Notes: generated by a model not told the origin, from the letters alone. A stretch of DNA of 64,000 bases from an uncultured Eudoraea sp. (GCF_947258525.1 NZ_CAMYIP010000049.1:19593-83592); one strand, 5' to 3'; shown: positions 43,091 through 53,196, counted from the stretch's first letter. Made by a program: numbers and translations.

Positions 43091-43171
43091 GATTCTTAAT
43101 TAACTAAACTAATTCAAACTATTAGTAAGCAGCAATAGAGCAATGTTTCAATACCGGTGCCTCGCCGGTAG
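43053..43171 (-). ncRNA. Putative sRNA copy 3 (diverged; architecture only)
   Basis: Minus strand: TACCGG/CCGGTA hairpin (43152-43170), AGTTTGAATTAGTTTAGTTAATTAAG, terminator CCGUUGUUAUU/AAUAGCAGCGG with two U-G wobbles, then T7. Confidence 0.35.
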
Positions 43172-43424
43172 AAATTGCGTTGCAGCTTAATTTCAACAAA
43201 TATCCTAAATGGTTGTTTATTTCTAAGCGAGGAAATTATGATTGGTTGTGAAAAGTGTGTAATTGGTAGCTATTTTGCTATGTCCTGTATTTGTTTTAGG
43301 AGGAAACATCTTAGTCATTATTAGAAGATTAACCAGATAGTGTAGGGTATTTAGCCCATCTGTTTTAACAAAATTTAAGATTTTTTTAATACATTGTATT
43401 CAGAACGACAAATTACCAATTACC

Positions 43425-43625
43425 ATGACAAAAAAGACAACCAACTTGCTTGGGATTATAATTACCATTTTGGCAGGTATTTATTTTTTTGTAATGTATT
43501 GCAGTCAATGTGGATTAGATGACGACTTTGCCACTCTTCACAATGAAGATTCTTCTGTTGTAAATAACACAATGAATCCAGAAACAATTGAAAAAAGCAA
43601 GCAAGAATTTTTATATAAGAACTAA
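43425..43625 (+). CDS. Small membrane-anchored hypothetical protein
   Basis: 66 aa; MTKKTTNLLGIIITILAGIYFFVMYCSQC, one TM; next gene starts 14 bp later. Confidence 0.65.
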   Translation: MTKKTTNLLGIIITILAGIYFFVMYCSQCGLDDDFATLHNEDSSVVNNTMNPETIEKSKQEFLYKN

Positions 43626-43638
43626 ATAATATCAACTT

Positions 43639-44160
43639 ATGAATTTGGAAAGTATAAACATCTGGTGTTGGCTCATCCCTATTCTTGTAGGTGTTCTGTG
43701 CGCTATTTTTGGATATTTATTAGGGAAAGGAGGCAATACACCCCTCGACAATTCTGAGCTAATAGAACTAAAGAATCAAAATGCAAAATTAGAAGCTGAT
43801 CTAGCGGCATGTAATAAAAAAGTGGCCGCTGAGAGTTTAGCAATGGTTTCTTCGGAAATTCCTTTTAACAAAAGTGCCGCCAAAGCAGCAATGGGTAAAA
43901 ACGTAAAACTGGATGACCTGAAAATTGTTGAAGGCATAGGTCCTAAGATTGAAGGCCTTTTTCACAATTATGATATAAAAACCTGGAAAGCCTTATCCAA
44001 AACTACTGTTTCAAAATGCCAGCAAGTATTAGACTCAGGGGGTGATCGTTATAAAGTCCATGATCCCGCGTCCTGGCCAATGCAGGCGAAAATGTGTTAT
44101 GAAGGCAAGTGGAAAGAATTAAACAAATGGCAGGTAGAACATAAACATGGCAAATTATAA
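43639..44160 (+). CDS. Membrane-anchored protein with helix-hairpin-helix-like domain
   Basis: 173 aa; N-terminal TM, coiled coil, LDDLKIVEGIGPKIEGLFHNYDIKTWKALS. Confidence 0.75.
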   Translation: MNLESINIWCWLIPILVGVLCAIFGYLLGKGGNTPLDNSELIELKNQNAKLEADLAACNKKVAAESLAMVSSEIPFNKSAAKAAMGKNVKLDDLKIVEGIGPKIEGLFHNYDIKTWKALSKTTVSKCQQVLDSGGDRYKVHDPASWPMQAKMCYEGKWKELNKWQVEHKHGKL

Positions 44161-44161
44161 T

Positions 44162-44190
44162 AAAAAGACCGGATTATATCCGGTCTTTTT
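44162..44190. terminator. Bidirectional intrinsic terminator
   Basis: AAAAAGACCGGATTATATCCGGTCTTTTT between convergent genes. Confidence 0.85.
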
Positions 44191-44192
44191 AT

Positions 44193-45188
44193 TTATACTA
44201 TTCCATTGGCTTCTACCCATTTAAATCGGAATTGATCCTCACTCAGTTTCATTCTTTCGGCAATACGTTGCAAACGATCCGGCATACCCAAAAGATAATC
44301 CCTGGCTTTTTGTGCCTCGTCTGAAAGGCTTCTTATTGCTTCGAGATCCCAATACTGATTCAATTTATTAAAGATGTCAATATAATCATGAGAAGTATAC
44401 ACTCCCAATCTTTGAGCGCAGTTGGAAAAATTTTCGAATGCAAGTCCCATGCTTTCTCCAGATTCCCTCAAGAAATGGGCCGGCATTACAATTTTCCTCT
44501 TCATCATATCTGCATAGGCTAGCATCATACCATTGGGGTCCTGGCCAAATATGGTCTTTACAAATTCCCTATATGCCAGATGATGACGCATTTCATCACC
44601 TGCAATTATGCTGCACATTTTACTCAGAAGAGCATTCCCCTTTTTCTTAGCCATCTGACCTACTCTTTTGTGCGAAACATTGGTAGCCAATTCCTGAAAT
44701 GAAGTATATACAAAATTCTTATACGGGTCTCTGTCTGTTCCAATATCAAAGCCATCATTAAGTAAGTACTGTGTTGAGATCTCAACTTCTCTCATGTTTA
44801 CCCTTCCGGAGAGATACAAATATTTATTAAGCACATCGCCGTGTCTGTTTTCTTCTGCTGTCCAGGCTCTAACCCATTTAGCCCAACCACTTGGTTCTTC
44901 TGTGTGCTGATTAATTCCTTCGACATCCATTAACCATGATTCATACGTTGGCAGTGCTTCTTCTGTAATAGTATCTGCAACCATAGTAACCCAAAAATCA
45001 TATCCCAATTCTTTAGATTCCTCTCTGATTTGCTCCACCTCATCAAAAAAACTTTCACTTCGTGAATCGGGAAGAAAATCAGAAGGTTGCCATATCTCAT
45101 CAATAGGAATTAAAAATGAATCCATAAACCCGGTAACTTGGGGTTCAATTGCCTGCATCACCTCCAGCCTTATATTTTTCGTAGACAT
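44193..45188 (-). CDS. Acyl-ACP desaturase (di-iron, plant stearoyl-ACP desaturase-like)
   Basis: 331 aa; WTAEENRHGDVLNKYLYL and AGDEMRHHLAYREF di-iron motifs. Confidence 0.92.
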   Translation of the reverse strand: MSTKNIRLEVMQAIEPQVTGFMDSFLIPIDEIWQPSDFLPDSRSESFFDEVEQIREESKELGYDFWVTMVADTITEEALPTYESWLMDVEGINQHTEEPSGWAKWVRAWTAEENRHGDVLNKYLYLSGRVNMREVEISTQYLLNDGFDIGTDRDPYKNFVYTSFQELATNVSHKRVGQMAKKKGNALLSKMCSIIAGDEMRHHLAYREFVKTIFGQDPNGMMLAYADMMKRKIVMPAHFLRESGESMGLAFENFSNCAQRLGVYTSHDYIDIFNKLNQYWDLEAIRSLSDEAQKARDYLLGMPDRLQRIAERMKLSEDQFRFKWVEANGIV

Positions 45189-45251
45189 ATTTAATTTTTT
45201 TACAAATTACGACAATAAAATCTTGTATTTATTGTAGAAGCAATTCAAATA

Positions 45252-45977
45252 TTAATTTCTTCCCTTTTCATTTGGATAAAAAAGATAAACCGGATCACTT
45301 TGCCATACTTGTTTGGAATCTACGTCCATTATGGACAAGGGCCCTCTAAAAGCTGCTCCGGTATCCATATTCCATACATTCGCGGCCCTATGAGGTTTGT
45401 TTTTGCCAATTCTTGTTACAGGGGTATGACCAATATAAATTTCATGGTAATTGGAGAGTCTTTGAGGGTAATACAAGTCTGTTTCAGTAAGTTCCGGATC
45501 AATGGCCAATGCCAGTTCCCATAAAGTCCTATCCCAGTAGAATATTTTAGGAAAATATTCAAATTCTATACCTTTTAAGCTTGTGAAACCAGCATGAATA
45601 AACAAACGGTTCTTATCATCCAGATAGTAATTGTCCAGGTTATTATAAAAATCCATATGAACGCTTAGCGAACCATCCTCAAGTACCTCATAAGAATCCC
45701 TGCTAGCTTTACCTCCATGTTGTAACCAGGTAGGGTTATCTTTTCCTGTTCTAAGCCAATCATAACAAAGTTCATCATGGTTCCCCCTTAAAAATATGCA
45801 TTGGTGTGTTGCTCTTAGCCCAATTAAAAAATTTACCGTTTCAACAGCCTGGCTCCATCCGTCGACATAATCTCCCAGAAAAACAAGAAGATCATCCTCA
45901 CTGGCATTAGCCCTTTCCAAAACTTGTTGCAAAGCTTTCAGGCCAGAATGTATATCTCCGATTACTAAAGTTCTCAT
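45252..45977 (-). CDS. Metallophosphoesterase (Ser/Thr protein phosphatase-like)
   Basis: MRTLVIGDIHSGLKALQQVLE, LVFLGDYVDGW, FLRGNHDELC, YIGHTP. ATG at 45977 preferred over the longer track ORF. Confidence 0.93.
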   Translation of the reverse strand: MRTLVIGDIHSGLKALQQVLERANASEDDLLVFLGDYVDGWSQAVETVNFLIGLRATHQCIFLRGNHDELCYDWLRTGKDNPTWLQHGGKASRDSYEVLEDGSLSVHMDFYNNLDNYYLDDKNRLFIHAGFTSLKGIEFEYFPKIFYWDRTLWELALAIDPELTETDLYYPQRLSNYHEIYIGHTPVTRIGKNKPHRAANVWNMDTGAAFRGPLSIMDVDSKQVWQSDPVYLFYPNEKGRN

Positions 45978-47062
45978 TTGGCAAAAATCGCAATAATTCC
46001 AATGATGGCCATAATAAAAAGTATGAGCAGGAATATTTTCCAAAACGAATAAGGCCGAATACCATGGATTTTACCGGTTTGCCCGTTTATGTAAAAGTGA
46101 TATTCCTTCCCTTTGTAATTGTAGAAACTTATATAAATAGGTAAAAGAACATGTTTAAAAGTTTCATTTGAAAGTTTTATATCCGAATGGTGAATCCTTT
46201 GTGTATCACCTCCAATATCTTGTCGTATCCATGAATGCGCTATTTCTTTGGCCTTTTGGAATGATTTACGATGTCCTTCTCTTAAGGTAATAGTGTATTT
46301 TTCGGTCACAAATCCAGAGAGATATTTTGAATTAAAGGTTGCAAGCTCTTTCAAATTCCAATGCGATATCTGCGTTGGAATTTCTTGTTGTTTATTCTCA
46401 GAAGCACTGATTAGTATATCATCAATAAAACCGTCAACCGTGCCATAGGCCGGCGTCCAACGCGTTTTTCTTACCTGTTTGGTTTGAGTTCCATTTTTAG
46501 TCTTATAGGTCTTGGTAACATAGTAATAATCTCCTCTTTGACCTTCATAGGATGCTACGAGTTCTGCATCAAAAGTCCAAAAAGGAAGATATAGCCCATG
46601 CATGGCTTCCGGATCTAACGATGCACGCTTGAGTTTATTTGGGGCAAACCACAATCCCTTTACCCACTTTTTGAATATCCTTCCAGCCTGTTTGCTATTT
46701 AATTGAAAAGGAACAAGTGCCCCCGGAAGTATCCAGCCTTCTCTTTCTGTATCCTCTCTAATAAGAGGCTCCCCACAATAGACACAATGAAGCGACTTGT
46801 AATTTTCTTCAACATGCTGGTTAGCCCCACAATTTTTACAATGCAGAAGATCTATAGTGGCATCATATGCATTATCTCCTACGGCCTTAAGATAATGTTG
46901 CAATTCAAGTTCTTCAAAACTTCGCTTTGCCTTTTCTATAAATTCTTCATATCCGCAGTACTCACATTTAACCTGATGTGAACCTGGTTTGTATTTTAGT
47001 TCTGCCCCACAATTGGCACAGGATTTTTTCTGTTCTGAATACTGGGTTTTTTCCATTTGCAT
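45974..47062 (-). CDS. Zinc-ribbon (TFIIB-like) membrane protein
   Basis: 362 aa; CANCGAELKYKPGSHQVKCEYCGYEE and CKNCGANQHVEENYKSLHCVYCGEPL; C-terminal TM. Confidence 0.82.
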   Translation of the reverse strand: MQMEKTQYSEQKKSCANCGAELKYKPGSHQVKCEYCGYEEFIEKAKRSFEELELQHYLKAVGDNAYDATIDLLHCKNCGANQHVEENYKSLHCVYCGEPLIREDTEREGWILPGALVPFQLNSKQAGRIFKKWVKGLWFAPNKLKRASLDPEAMHGLYLPFWTFDAELVASYEGQRGDYYYVTKTYKTKNGTQTKQVRKTRWTPAYGTVDGFIDDILISASENKQQEIPTQISHWNLKELATFNSKYLSGFVTEKYTITLREGHRKSFQKAKEIAHSWIRQDIGGDTQRIHHSDIKLSNETFKHVLLPIYISFYNYKGKEYHFYINGQTGKIHGIRPYSFWKIFLLILFIMAIIGIIAIFAK

Positions 47063-47113
47063 TTGTTACCAAATTCAGCAAAATTGGTAAAGTGTTTCTA
47101 AATCCCGAGGGGT

Positions 47114-48250
47114 TTACTTTTGTGGCAAAGGTGGTGGGGTACTGCCACCTAAAAAAGCCTTTAGTTCTTCAATTTCTTTAAGAGCTGTCCACTCCAAAAG
47201 ACCCTGTTTCCATACAAGAGAATCTCTGTTAATAGTTCTGTTTGCAAACAGTTCTTTTAATTTGTCAAAAGTAACGGGGCCAAGTTGTTGCCCGTTTGCA
47301 GCATAGTAATACATTACCTGAACAGGCATCGGAGGTGGTAGAGCAGCTCCCTGTGGTTGTGGCGAAGTAACCGATTGCTGAGTTGGTTGACCCATTAGTG
47401 TTCCCATTTGTTGCGCCAGGACAAACCCCATGCCGAGTCCCATGCCAGCTCCGGCTGTACCTCCTTCATTTTTAGCTGCGGCTTCCATGGCTTTGGCTGC
47501 CTTAAATTGAGTGAGTTTGGACAAATCTAATTTATCTAATCTGCTGTATTCAAAAATCTCTTTCTTCAGTTCTTCCGGCATAGAAACGTTTTCTATATAG
47601 AATTTTTCCAATTCTATCCCTACACGTTCAAATTCAGGTTTCATGACTTCCTGACAAGTTTCAGAAAGTTCACTTGTATTTGCTGCGTATAACTCCAACG
47701 GCAGGTTGGCTTCTCCAACAGTATCCGTGAAACGAGTCACAATTAAGCTTTTAAGATGCTCATTTACTTCGTAATTCGTAAAATTCCCATCAGTGCCTAC
47801 TACATCAACTACAAACTTTCCAGGATCACTAATTCTAAAACTATAGGTTCCGAAAGCGCGTATCTCAGTCAACCCAAAACGCTCATCACTTAGCATTATC
47901 GGGTTTTTTGTGCCCCACTTTTCATCCGTAAATAACCTTGTGTTAACAAAATAAACTTCTGCCTTGAAAGGGCTGTCAAATCCATATTTCCATCCTTTTA
48001 AAGTAGTCAGAATTGGAAGGTTGTTGGTGTTAAGTGTATAGGTCCCCGGGTTAAAAACATCTGCCAGTTGACCCTCATTAACAAATACCGCTTTCTGACC
48101 TTCTCTAACCACCAATTTGGCATTATTTTTAATTTCATTTTGATACCGCTCAAATCTGTGAACTATAGTATCATTGGTGGTGTCAATCCATTCTACTATA
48201 TCAATAAACTCCTGACTTAGTTTCTTTTTTATCTCATCAAATAGGTTCAT
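47114..48250 (-). CDS. SPFH-domain protein with C-terminal GYF_2 (DUF4339)-like domain
   Basis: 378 aa; LVVREGQKAVFVNEGQLADVFNPGTYTLNTNN...; C-term MYYYAANGQQLGPVTFDKLKELFANRTINRDSLVWKQGLLEWTALKEI. Confidence 0.88.
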   Translation of the reverse strand: MNLFDEIKKKLSQEFIDIVEWIDTTNDTIVHRFERYQNEIKNNAKLVVREGQKAVFVNEGQLADVFNPGTYTLNTNNLPILTTLKGWKYGFDSPFKAEVYFVNTRLFTDEKWGTKNPIMLSDERFGLTEIRAFGTYSFRISDPGKFVVDVVGTDGNFTNYEVNEHLKSLIVTRFTDTVGEANLPLELYAANTSELSETCQEVMKPEFERVGIELEKFYIENVSMPEELKKEIFEYSRLDKLDLSKLTQFKAAKAMEAAAKNEGGTAGAGMGLGMGFVLAQQMGTLMGQPTQQSVTSPQPQGAALPPPMPVQVMYYYAANGQQLGPVTFDKLKELFANRTINRDSLVWKQGLLEWTALKEIEELKAFLGGSTPPPLPQK

Positions 48251-48424
48251 TTTGCTAAATTTTTAATTCCAGAAAAAGGTAAACAATTCTTTAAAGCAGA
48301 CCAAGCGTCTTTAATGAATAAATGGTTAAGACTAACACTCAGAATCAATAGGATAAATAGTAGTTGTTTTTTTGGTCTAACACCTAAATTCTCATTACTT
48401 TGGGAGTTACTTAATTACAATTTC

Positions 48425-49369
48425 ATGAAAGAAGTATTTTGTATAGGTGAAGTGCTCATAGATTTTGTGGCTGAAAAACAAGGAAGCGATTTATCCCTCG
48501 CCCGTGAATTCACAAAAAAAGCCGGCGGTGCCCCGGCTAATGTAGCTTGTGCAGTAGCCAAACTGGGAGGAAAAAGTACATTTATTGGTTGTGTTGGCAA
48601 TGACCCTTTTGGTACCTTTTTATTGAACGTATTAGAAAATGAAGGTGTGGACGTTTCTTTAGCACAACGTTCAGAAATTTTTACTACCCTGGCTTTTGTC
48701 TCTATTGCAGAAGACGGAGAACGTGATTTTGTCTTTAGCAGGGGTGCGGACAAAGAACTTAAATACAGTCCGGCAATTAAGAAAAGGTTCAATAAAAATA
48801 TAATACATTTTGGTGCAGCAACAGCACTTTTAGGTGGAAGTTTGGAGGAAGCATATGGACGGTTTTTATTTGATGCCATAACTCAAAACGCATTTATCAG
48901 TTTTGATCCAAATTACAGAGCGGACCTATGGAAAAACAAAACCGATATCTTTATTAAAAAGTGTATGCCATTTATTGAAAAATCTACACTCTGTAAGTTT
49001 AGTCTGGAAGAAGCCAAATTAATTTCAGGCAAGGAAAATATTTCGGAGGCTTGTGAATTTTTCCATGAAACCGGTACAGAAATCATTACAATTACGCTTG
49101 GTTCTGAAGGTACTTTTGTAAGTTCTCAGGGGCATTCACAGATAATCCCGAGTATTAGCGTAAAACCAGTTGATACCACAGGTGCAGGGGATGCTTTTAT
49201 TGGTTGTTTGTTAAAACAAATTTCCACACTGGATAATATTGAAAGTATGCGAAGTAATCCCGATTTACTTTTTGAAATGATCACTATGGCCAATAAAGCC
49301 GGGGCAATAACCACAATGAACTACGGGGCAATTAAGTCATTACCGTCTCAAACTCAACTCGACCATTAG
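48425..49369 (+). CDS. PfkB-family carbohydrate kinase (fructokinase-like)
   Basis: ATG 48425: MKEVFCIGEVLIDFVAEKQG; KKAGGAPANVACAVAKLGG; VDTTGAGDAFIGCLL. Confidence 0.92.
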   Translation: MKEVFCIGEVLIDFVAEKQGSDLSLAREFTKKAGGAPANVACAVAKLGGKSTFIGCVGNDPFGTFLLNVLENEGVDVSLAQRSEIFTTLAFVSIAEDGERDFVFSRGADKELKYSPAIKKRFNKNIIHFGAATALLGGSLEEAYGRFLFDAITQNAFISFDPNYRADLWKNKTDIFIKKCMPFIEKSTLCKFSLEEAKLISGKENISEACEFFHETGTEIITITLGSEGTFVSSQGHSQIIPSISVKPVDTTGAGDAFIGCLLKQISTLDNIESMRSNPDLLFEMITMANKAGAITTMNYGAIKSLPSQTQLDH

Positions 49370-49370
49370 A

Positions 49371-51311
49371 ATGAACCAAGCCTCATTACACCGCTTGTTG
49401 GCTTCAGATAAGCTGGATAAGCCGGAGAAAGCCAACCTTAATGACTTATTCGATTTGAGGCTATCCACTAACCATTCTATTATACAAAACTTATTCTTAT
49501 CGCTTTATCCGGAGACCACCACCCCAGATTCATTTCAATACCTAATGAAACTTTTGCCTGAACTTTTTAAGAAAAGGTCGAAAAATTATAAAATTCAGGA
49601 CTTAAGAAGGCTTAAAGATGCCAATTGGTATCAATCAGAAAAAATGGTCGGCATGCAATTGTATGTAGATCACTATAATAAGGATTTGAAAGGTCTAGAA
49701 ACTAAAATTCCATATTTGGAAAAATTAGGAGTTAACCTCATTCATATAATGCCTGTCACTACAAGGCCTACAGGAGAAAATGATGGGGGATATGCGGTGA
49801 ATAGCTATACCCGGGTAGACAAGAAATACGGTACAAAATCGGACTTGTTAAATCTGGTAAAAAAAATGCAGTCAAAAAATATGCATCTGATGATGGATTT
49901 TGTTGTAAATCATACTTCAGATGAATTTCCCTGGGCAAAAAAAGCAATGGCCGGTGATAAAAAATATCAAGATTATTATTATACATACCCGGACAGGCAA
50001 TTACCGGATGAATTTGAAAATTCCTTGCCGGAAGTGTTTCCCAGAACATCACCCGGTAATTTCACTTTCAATAAAAAAATGAATAAGTGGGTTATGACTG
50101 TGTTTAACGATTATCAATGGGATCTTAATTATACAAATCCTTTGGTATTTATGGATATGCTTACTAATCTGGTAGACTTAGCCAACTTAGGGGTAGATGT
50201 TATTCGCTTTGACGCCCTGGCCTTTCTTTGGAAGAAAATGGGCACAAATTCTCAAAATCTTCCGGAAGCCCATAGCTTAATTACATTATTTCGAATGTGT
50301 TTGCAAGTTGTTGCTCCGGGGGTTGTTTTACTGGCCGAAGCTATAGTTTCTCCCAGAGATATTATAAAGTATTATGGTGAGGGCATTAATAAAGGTAACG
50401 AGTGTGAAATTGCATATAATGCCACTTTAATGGCTTTGCTCTGGAATTCAATTGCAACAAAAAAAACACATCTATTATACAAGAATCTGCTTAACATACC
50501 AGGCAAACCCTCAGAGGGAACCTGGATAAATTATATCAGATGTCATGATGATATTGGACTTGGTTTTGAAGACCGCTACATATACGAAGTAGGTTGGGAT
50601 GCAGTTGCTCATAGAAAATTTTTGTTGGATTACTATGGCCAAAAACTTGATTGGTCGCCGGCTATGGGGCAAATTTTTATGTATAATCCCAAAAATGGTG
50701 ATGGAAGAATAACCGGCAGTGCAGCCTCTCTTCTTGGATTGGAAAAAGGTTTGGCACAGAACAATCAGGAATTGATAAAAATGTCGGTTGATAAAATCCT
50801 AATGTTACACGCTATAATTTTATCATATGGGGGAATTCCTATGATCTATGCCGGTGATGAAATAGGGATGTTAAATGATTATACTTATCTTAAAAATAAC
50901 GACTTAAAAGAAGATAGCAGATGGGCCAACAGGCCCAAACAAGATTGGAAAACGGTATCTGAATTAGATAAAATTGACACCCCGCAAACACAAATATTCC
51001 ATTCCTTAAAAAGACTAATAAAAATTAGGAAAAATACCCCGGTATTTGCTGACAAGAACAATTTAGTGTTACATCCTAACGCAAACCCACATCTTTTTAT
51101 GTTTGAGAGAATAAATAATTCTGAGAAAGATGTCCTTGTAATATGCAATTTTGATGAAAAAATTCATTTGGTTGAAGTCGGAACGCTTGATTCCATGGGC
51201 TATGTATCCGAAGGTAAATTGAAGGATCTGGTGTCAGGCAAAAATATTATTTTAAAAAGTGGCTTATTAGACATAAATCCATATCAAATATTTTGGCTGC
51301 GTAAGTCTTAG
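49371..51311 (+). CDS. GH13 alpha-amylase family protein, amylosucrase-like
   Basis: 646 aa; MGMQLYVDHYNKDLKGLETKIPYLEKLGVNLIHIMPV, MDFVVNHTSDEFPWAKKA, GVDVIRFDALAFLWKKMGT, IRCHDDIGLGF. Confidence 0.88.
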   Translation: MNQASLHRLLASDKLDKPEKANLNDLFDLRLSTNHSIIQNLFLSLYPETTTPDSFQYLMKLLPELFKKRSKNYKIQDLRRLKDANWYQSEKMVGMQLYVDHYNKDLKGLETKIPYLEKLGVNLIHIMPVTTRPTGENDGGYAVNSYTRVDKKYGTKSDLLNLVKKMQSKNMHLMMDFVVNHTSDEFPWAKKAMAGDKKYQDYYYTYPDRQLPDEFENSLPEVFPRTSPGNFTFNKKMNKWVMTVFNDYQWDLNYTNPLVFMDMLTNLVDLANLGVDVIRFDALAFLWKKMGTNSQNLPEAHSLITLFRMCLQVVAPGVVLLAEAIVSPRDIIKYYGEGINKGNECEIAYNATLMALLWNSIATKKTHLLYKNLLNIPGKPSEGTWINYIRCHDDIGLGFEDRYIYEVGWDAVAHRKFLLDYYGQKLDWSPAMGQIFMYNPKNGDGRITGSAASLLGLEKGLAQNNQELIKMSVDKILMLHAIILSYGGIPMIYAGDEIGMLNDYTYLKNNDLKEDSRWANRPKQDWKTVSELDKIDTPQTQIFHSLKRLIKIRKNTPVFADKNNLVLHPNANPHLFMFERINNSEKDVLVICNFDEKIHLVEVGTLDSMGYVSEGKLKDLVSGKNIILKSGLLDINPYQIFWLRKS

Positions 51312-52444
51312 CTATATTTTACTTTTCTTAAAATTCGCAGAGACTCTTTCAGAGATTTATAAATACTCAAATCATATTTCTTTAATATAGGCCTCGCTGC
51401 ATCCAGAAGATCCTTAGCTTCTTCAAAACCATTAAAATGGCATATAAGATAAGTTGCCGGTAATAATTTTAAATCTAGTTCTTCTGAACGTTTCAGGGAT
51501 ACCCCCCTTTGTATTTTTTGGAGTATTGCCTTGTTTGAATTAAAAATATGATGCAACGTCTTTTTGTCATATTGAGGCGGTTCAAAAATTAAATCGCTTT
51601 GAATTTGATAGGTCCCATTATCTGAAAAGAATATATCCACTTTTTCCAAAGGATAATATTTCTGTTGATCCCCTAGGCCCAATTTCACATACTCCATAAT
51701 AGTAAACGATTCATCATTATAATTTATGGAAATTTCATCGAGGGCAGAATAGAAAAGTTTAACCTGTTCGTTAATAAGTTCAATGTCAACCCTGGAATAA
51801 AAAACCTCATTTTTGACTTTCTTTTGATTCCCTGCCCAACAGAGTACAAACTGTTCTTTAAAAACCTTATAATTGCTAATCAGATCCCTGTGTCTGTTAT
51901 TTATAAAGTCTATAACACCATCAAGTGTCAGTTCAATATTATTTCGCGCATGTTGTTCAATTGTGGCAACAGTGTCTGAATTGATATCCTTCAACACAAC
52001 ATCAAAAGCCTTAGGCATGCTTATACTTCCGTCTCTGAAAAAAACGGCCCCACCATAGTATTTCCAAATATTACGCCGCAAAGCGCAAACTTTACCATTA
52101 GACTTTATAGTAACTAAACCTACCACTTTGCCTTCAGGTAAATGTGGAAAAGGAATATTCTCGTAAGAAATTAATGGAGGGTTATCCAAGTAAGCATTTA
52201 CGAGGTTTTGAATCTTACTATCATCAAAGAAATCTACTCCAACAATTTTATTGTCTTCATCCTCTACGCCAACTACTATAAATGAATTATTAATTGGATT
52301 GCTATTAGCCAGCGCACATACATGCTTCAGAAACTTAGCTTTCCCTTCTCGTTTACCTATATTTATGAACCTTTTTTTATCATAAAAACTATTCTCGTCA
52401 TTATGAGCCAAAAGGTTTTTTACCAATAGGCGTTTATTAATCAT
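51308..52444 (-). CDS. AlbA_2/Schlafen-like putative DNA-binding (ATP-binding) protein
   Basis: 378 aa; KREGKAKFLKHVCALANSNPINNSFIVVGVEDEDNKIVGVDFF. Confidence 0.8.
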   Translation of the reverse strand: MINKRLLVKNLLAHNDENSFYDKKRFINIGKREGKAKFLKHVCALANSNPINNSFIVVGVEDEDNKIVGVDFFDDSKIQNLVNAYLDNPPLISYENIPFPHLPEGKVVGLVTIKSNGKVCALRRNIWKYYGGAVFFRDGSISMPKAFDVVLKDINSDTVATIEQHARNNIELTLDGVIDFINNRHRDLISNYKVFKEQFVLCWAGNQKKVKNEVFYSRVDIELINEQVKLFYSALDEISINYNDESFTIMEYVKLGLGDQQKYYPLEKVDIFFSDNGTYQIQSDLIFEPPQYDKKTLHHIFNSNKAILQKIQRGVSLKRSEELDLKLLPATYLICHFNGFEEAKDLLDAARPILKKYDLSIYKSLKESLRILRKVKYS

Positions 52445-53196
52445 ATTGTTTTATTGACTATTGTACTGCTTGCCTGAGCAGTGGGCATGACTACCAGATC
52501 TGCAATGTTTACATGAGACGGTTGTGAAATTACAAAGAAGATAATGTTTGCTATATCTTCCGGTTTTAAAGGTTGAAACCCCTTATAAACAGTCTTGGCT
52601 CTTTTTGCATCTCCTTTGAATCTAACATTGCTAAACTCAGTTTCCACCAATCCGGGGTTTACAGCTCCTACCCTTATCCCATAAGCGTTCAAATCAATTC
52701 GCATTCCCTGATTAATTGCATCAACAGCATGTTTACTGGCGCAATAAACATTCCCTCTTGGATAAACCTCTTTGCCCGCGGTAGAACCTATATTAATTAT
52801 GTGGCCCGAGTTGCGCTCCACCATTTGTGGTAAAATTGCCCTGGAGACGTATAATAGTCCTTTTACATTAATGTCTAACATAGCATCCCAATCCTCCAGA
52901 CTGCCTTTTTCTATAGGATCCAGGCCATGAGCATTTCCCGCATTATTAATCAAAATATCTATATGTCTGAATTCCTTGGGTAATGATTCAATAGTGGCTG
53001 AAACAATATCCTTATCACGTACATCAAAATTTAAAACACATACATCAGTTAAAGGTTCTAACTCCTTTTTCAATTCTTTTAAAAGCTCTGTTCTTCGTCC
53101 ACAAATTATCAAACGAATGCCATTAGCTGCAAAAAGCTGCGCTGTGGCCTTTCCTATGCCACTGGTTGCGCCTGTAATAAATGCTGTTTTCTTCAT
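52441..53196 (-). CDS. SDR family NAD(P)-dependent oxidoreductase
   Basis: 251 aa; FITGATSGIGKATAQLFAANG, NNAG, YCASKHAVDAI. Confidence 0.94.
   Translation of the reverse strand: MKKTAFITGATSGIGKATAQLFAANGIRLIICGRRTELLKELKKELEPLTDVCVLNFDVRDKDIVSATIESLPKEFRHIDILINNAGNAHGLDPIEKGSLEDWDAMLDINVKGLLYVSRAILPQMVERNSGHIINIGSTAGKEVYPRGNVYCASKHAVDAINQGMRIDLNAYGIRVGAVNPGLVETEFSNVRFKGDAKRAKTVYKGFQPLKPEDIANIIFFVISQPSHVNIADLVVMPTAQASSTIVNKTI

Noticed and set aside
43238-43324. 28-aa Cys-rich ORF MIGCEKCVIGSYFAMSCICFRRKHLSHY*
   Set aside because: Attractive Cys content, but no promoter, conservation or partner evidence; likely chance in AT-rich intergenic DNA.
48415-48879. 154-aa minus-strand ORF over the fructokinase gene
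   Set aside because: Antisense shadow of the PfkB coding sequence.
51308-52444. AlbA_2/Schlafen-like protein as a possible defence gene
   Set aside because: Neighbours are an SDR and a GH13; no defence partners or mobile context, so no basis for calling a defence system.
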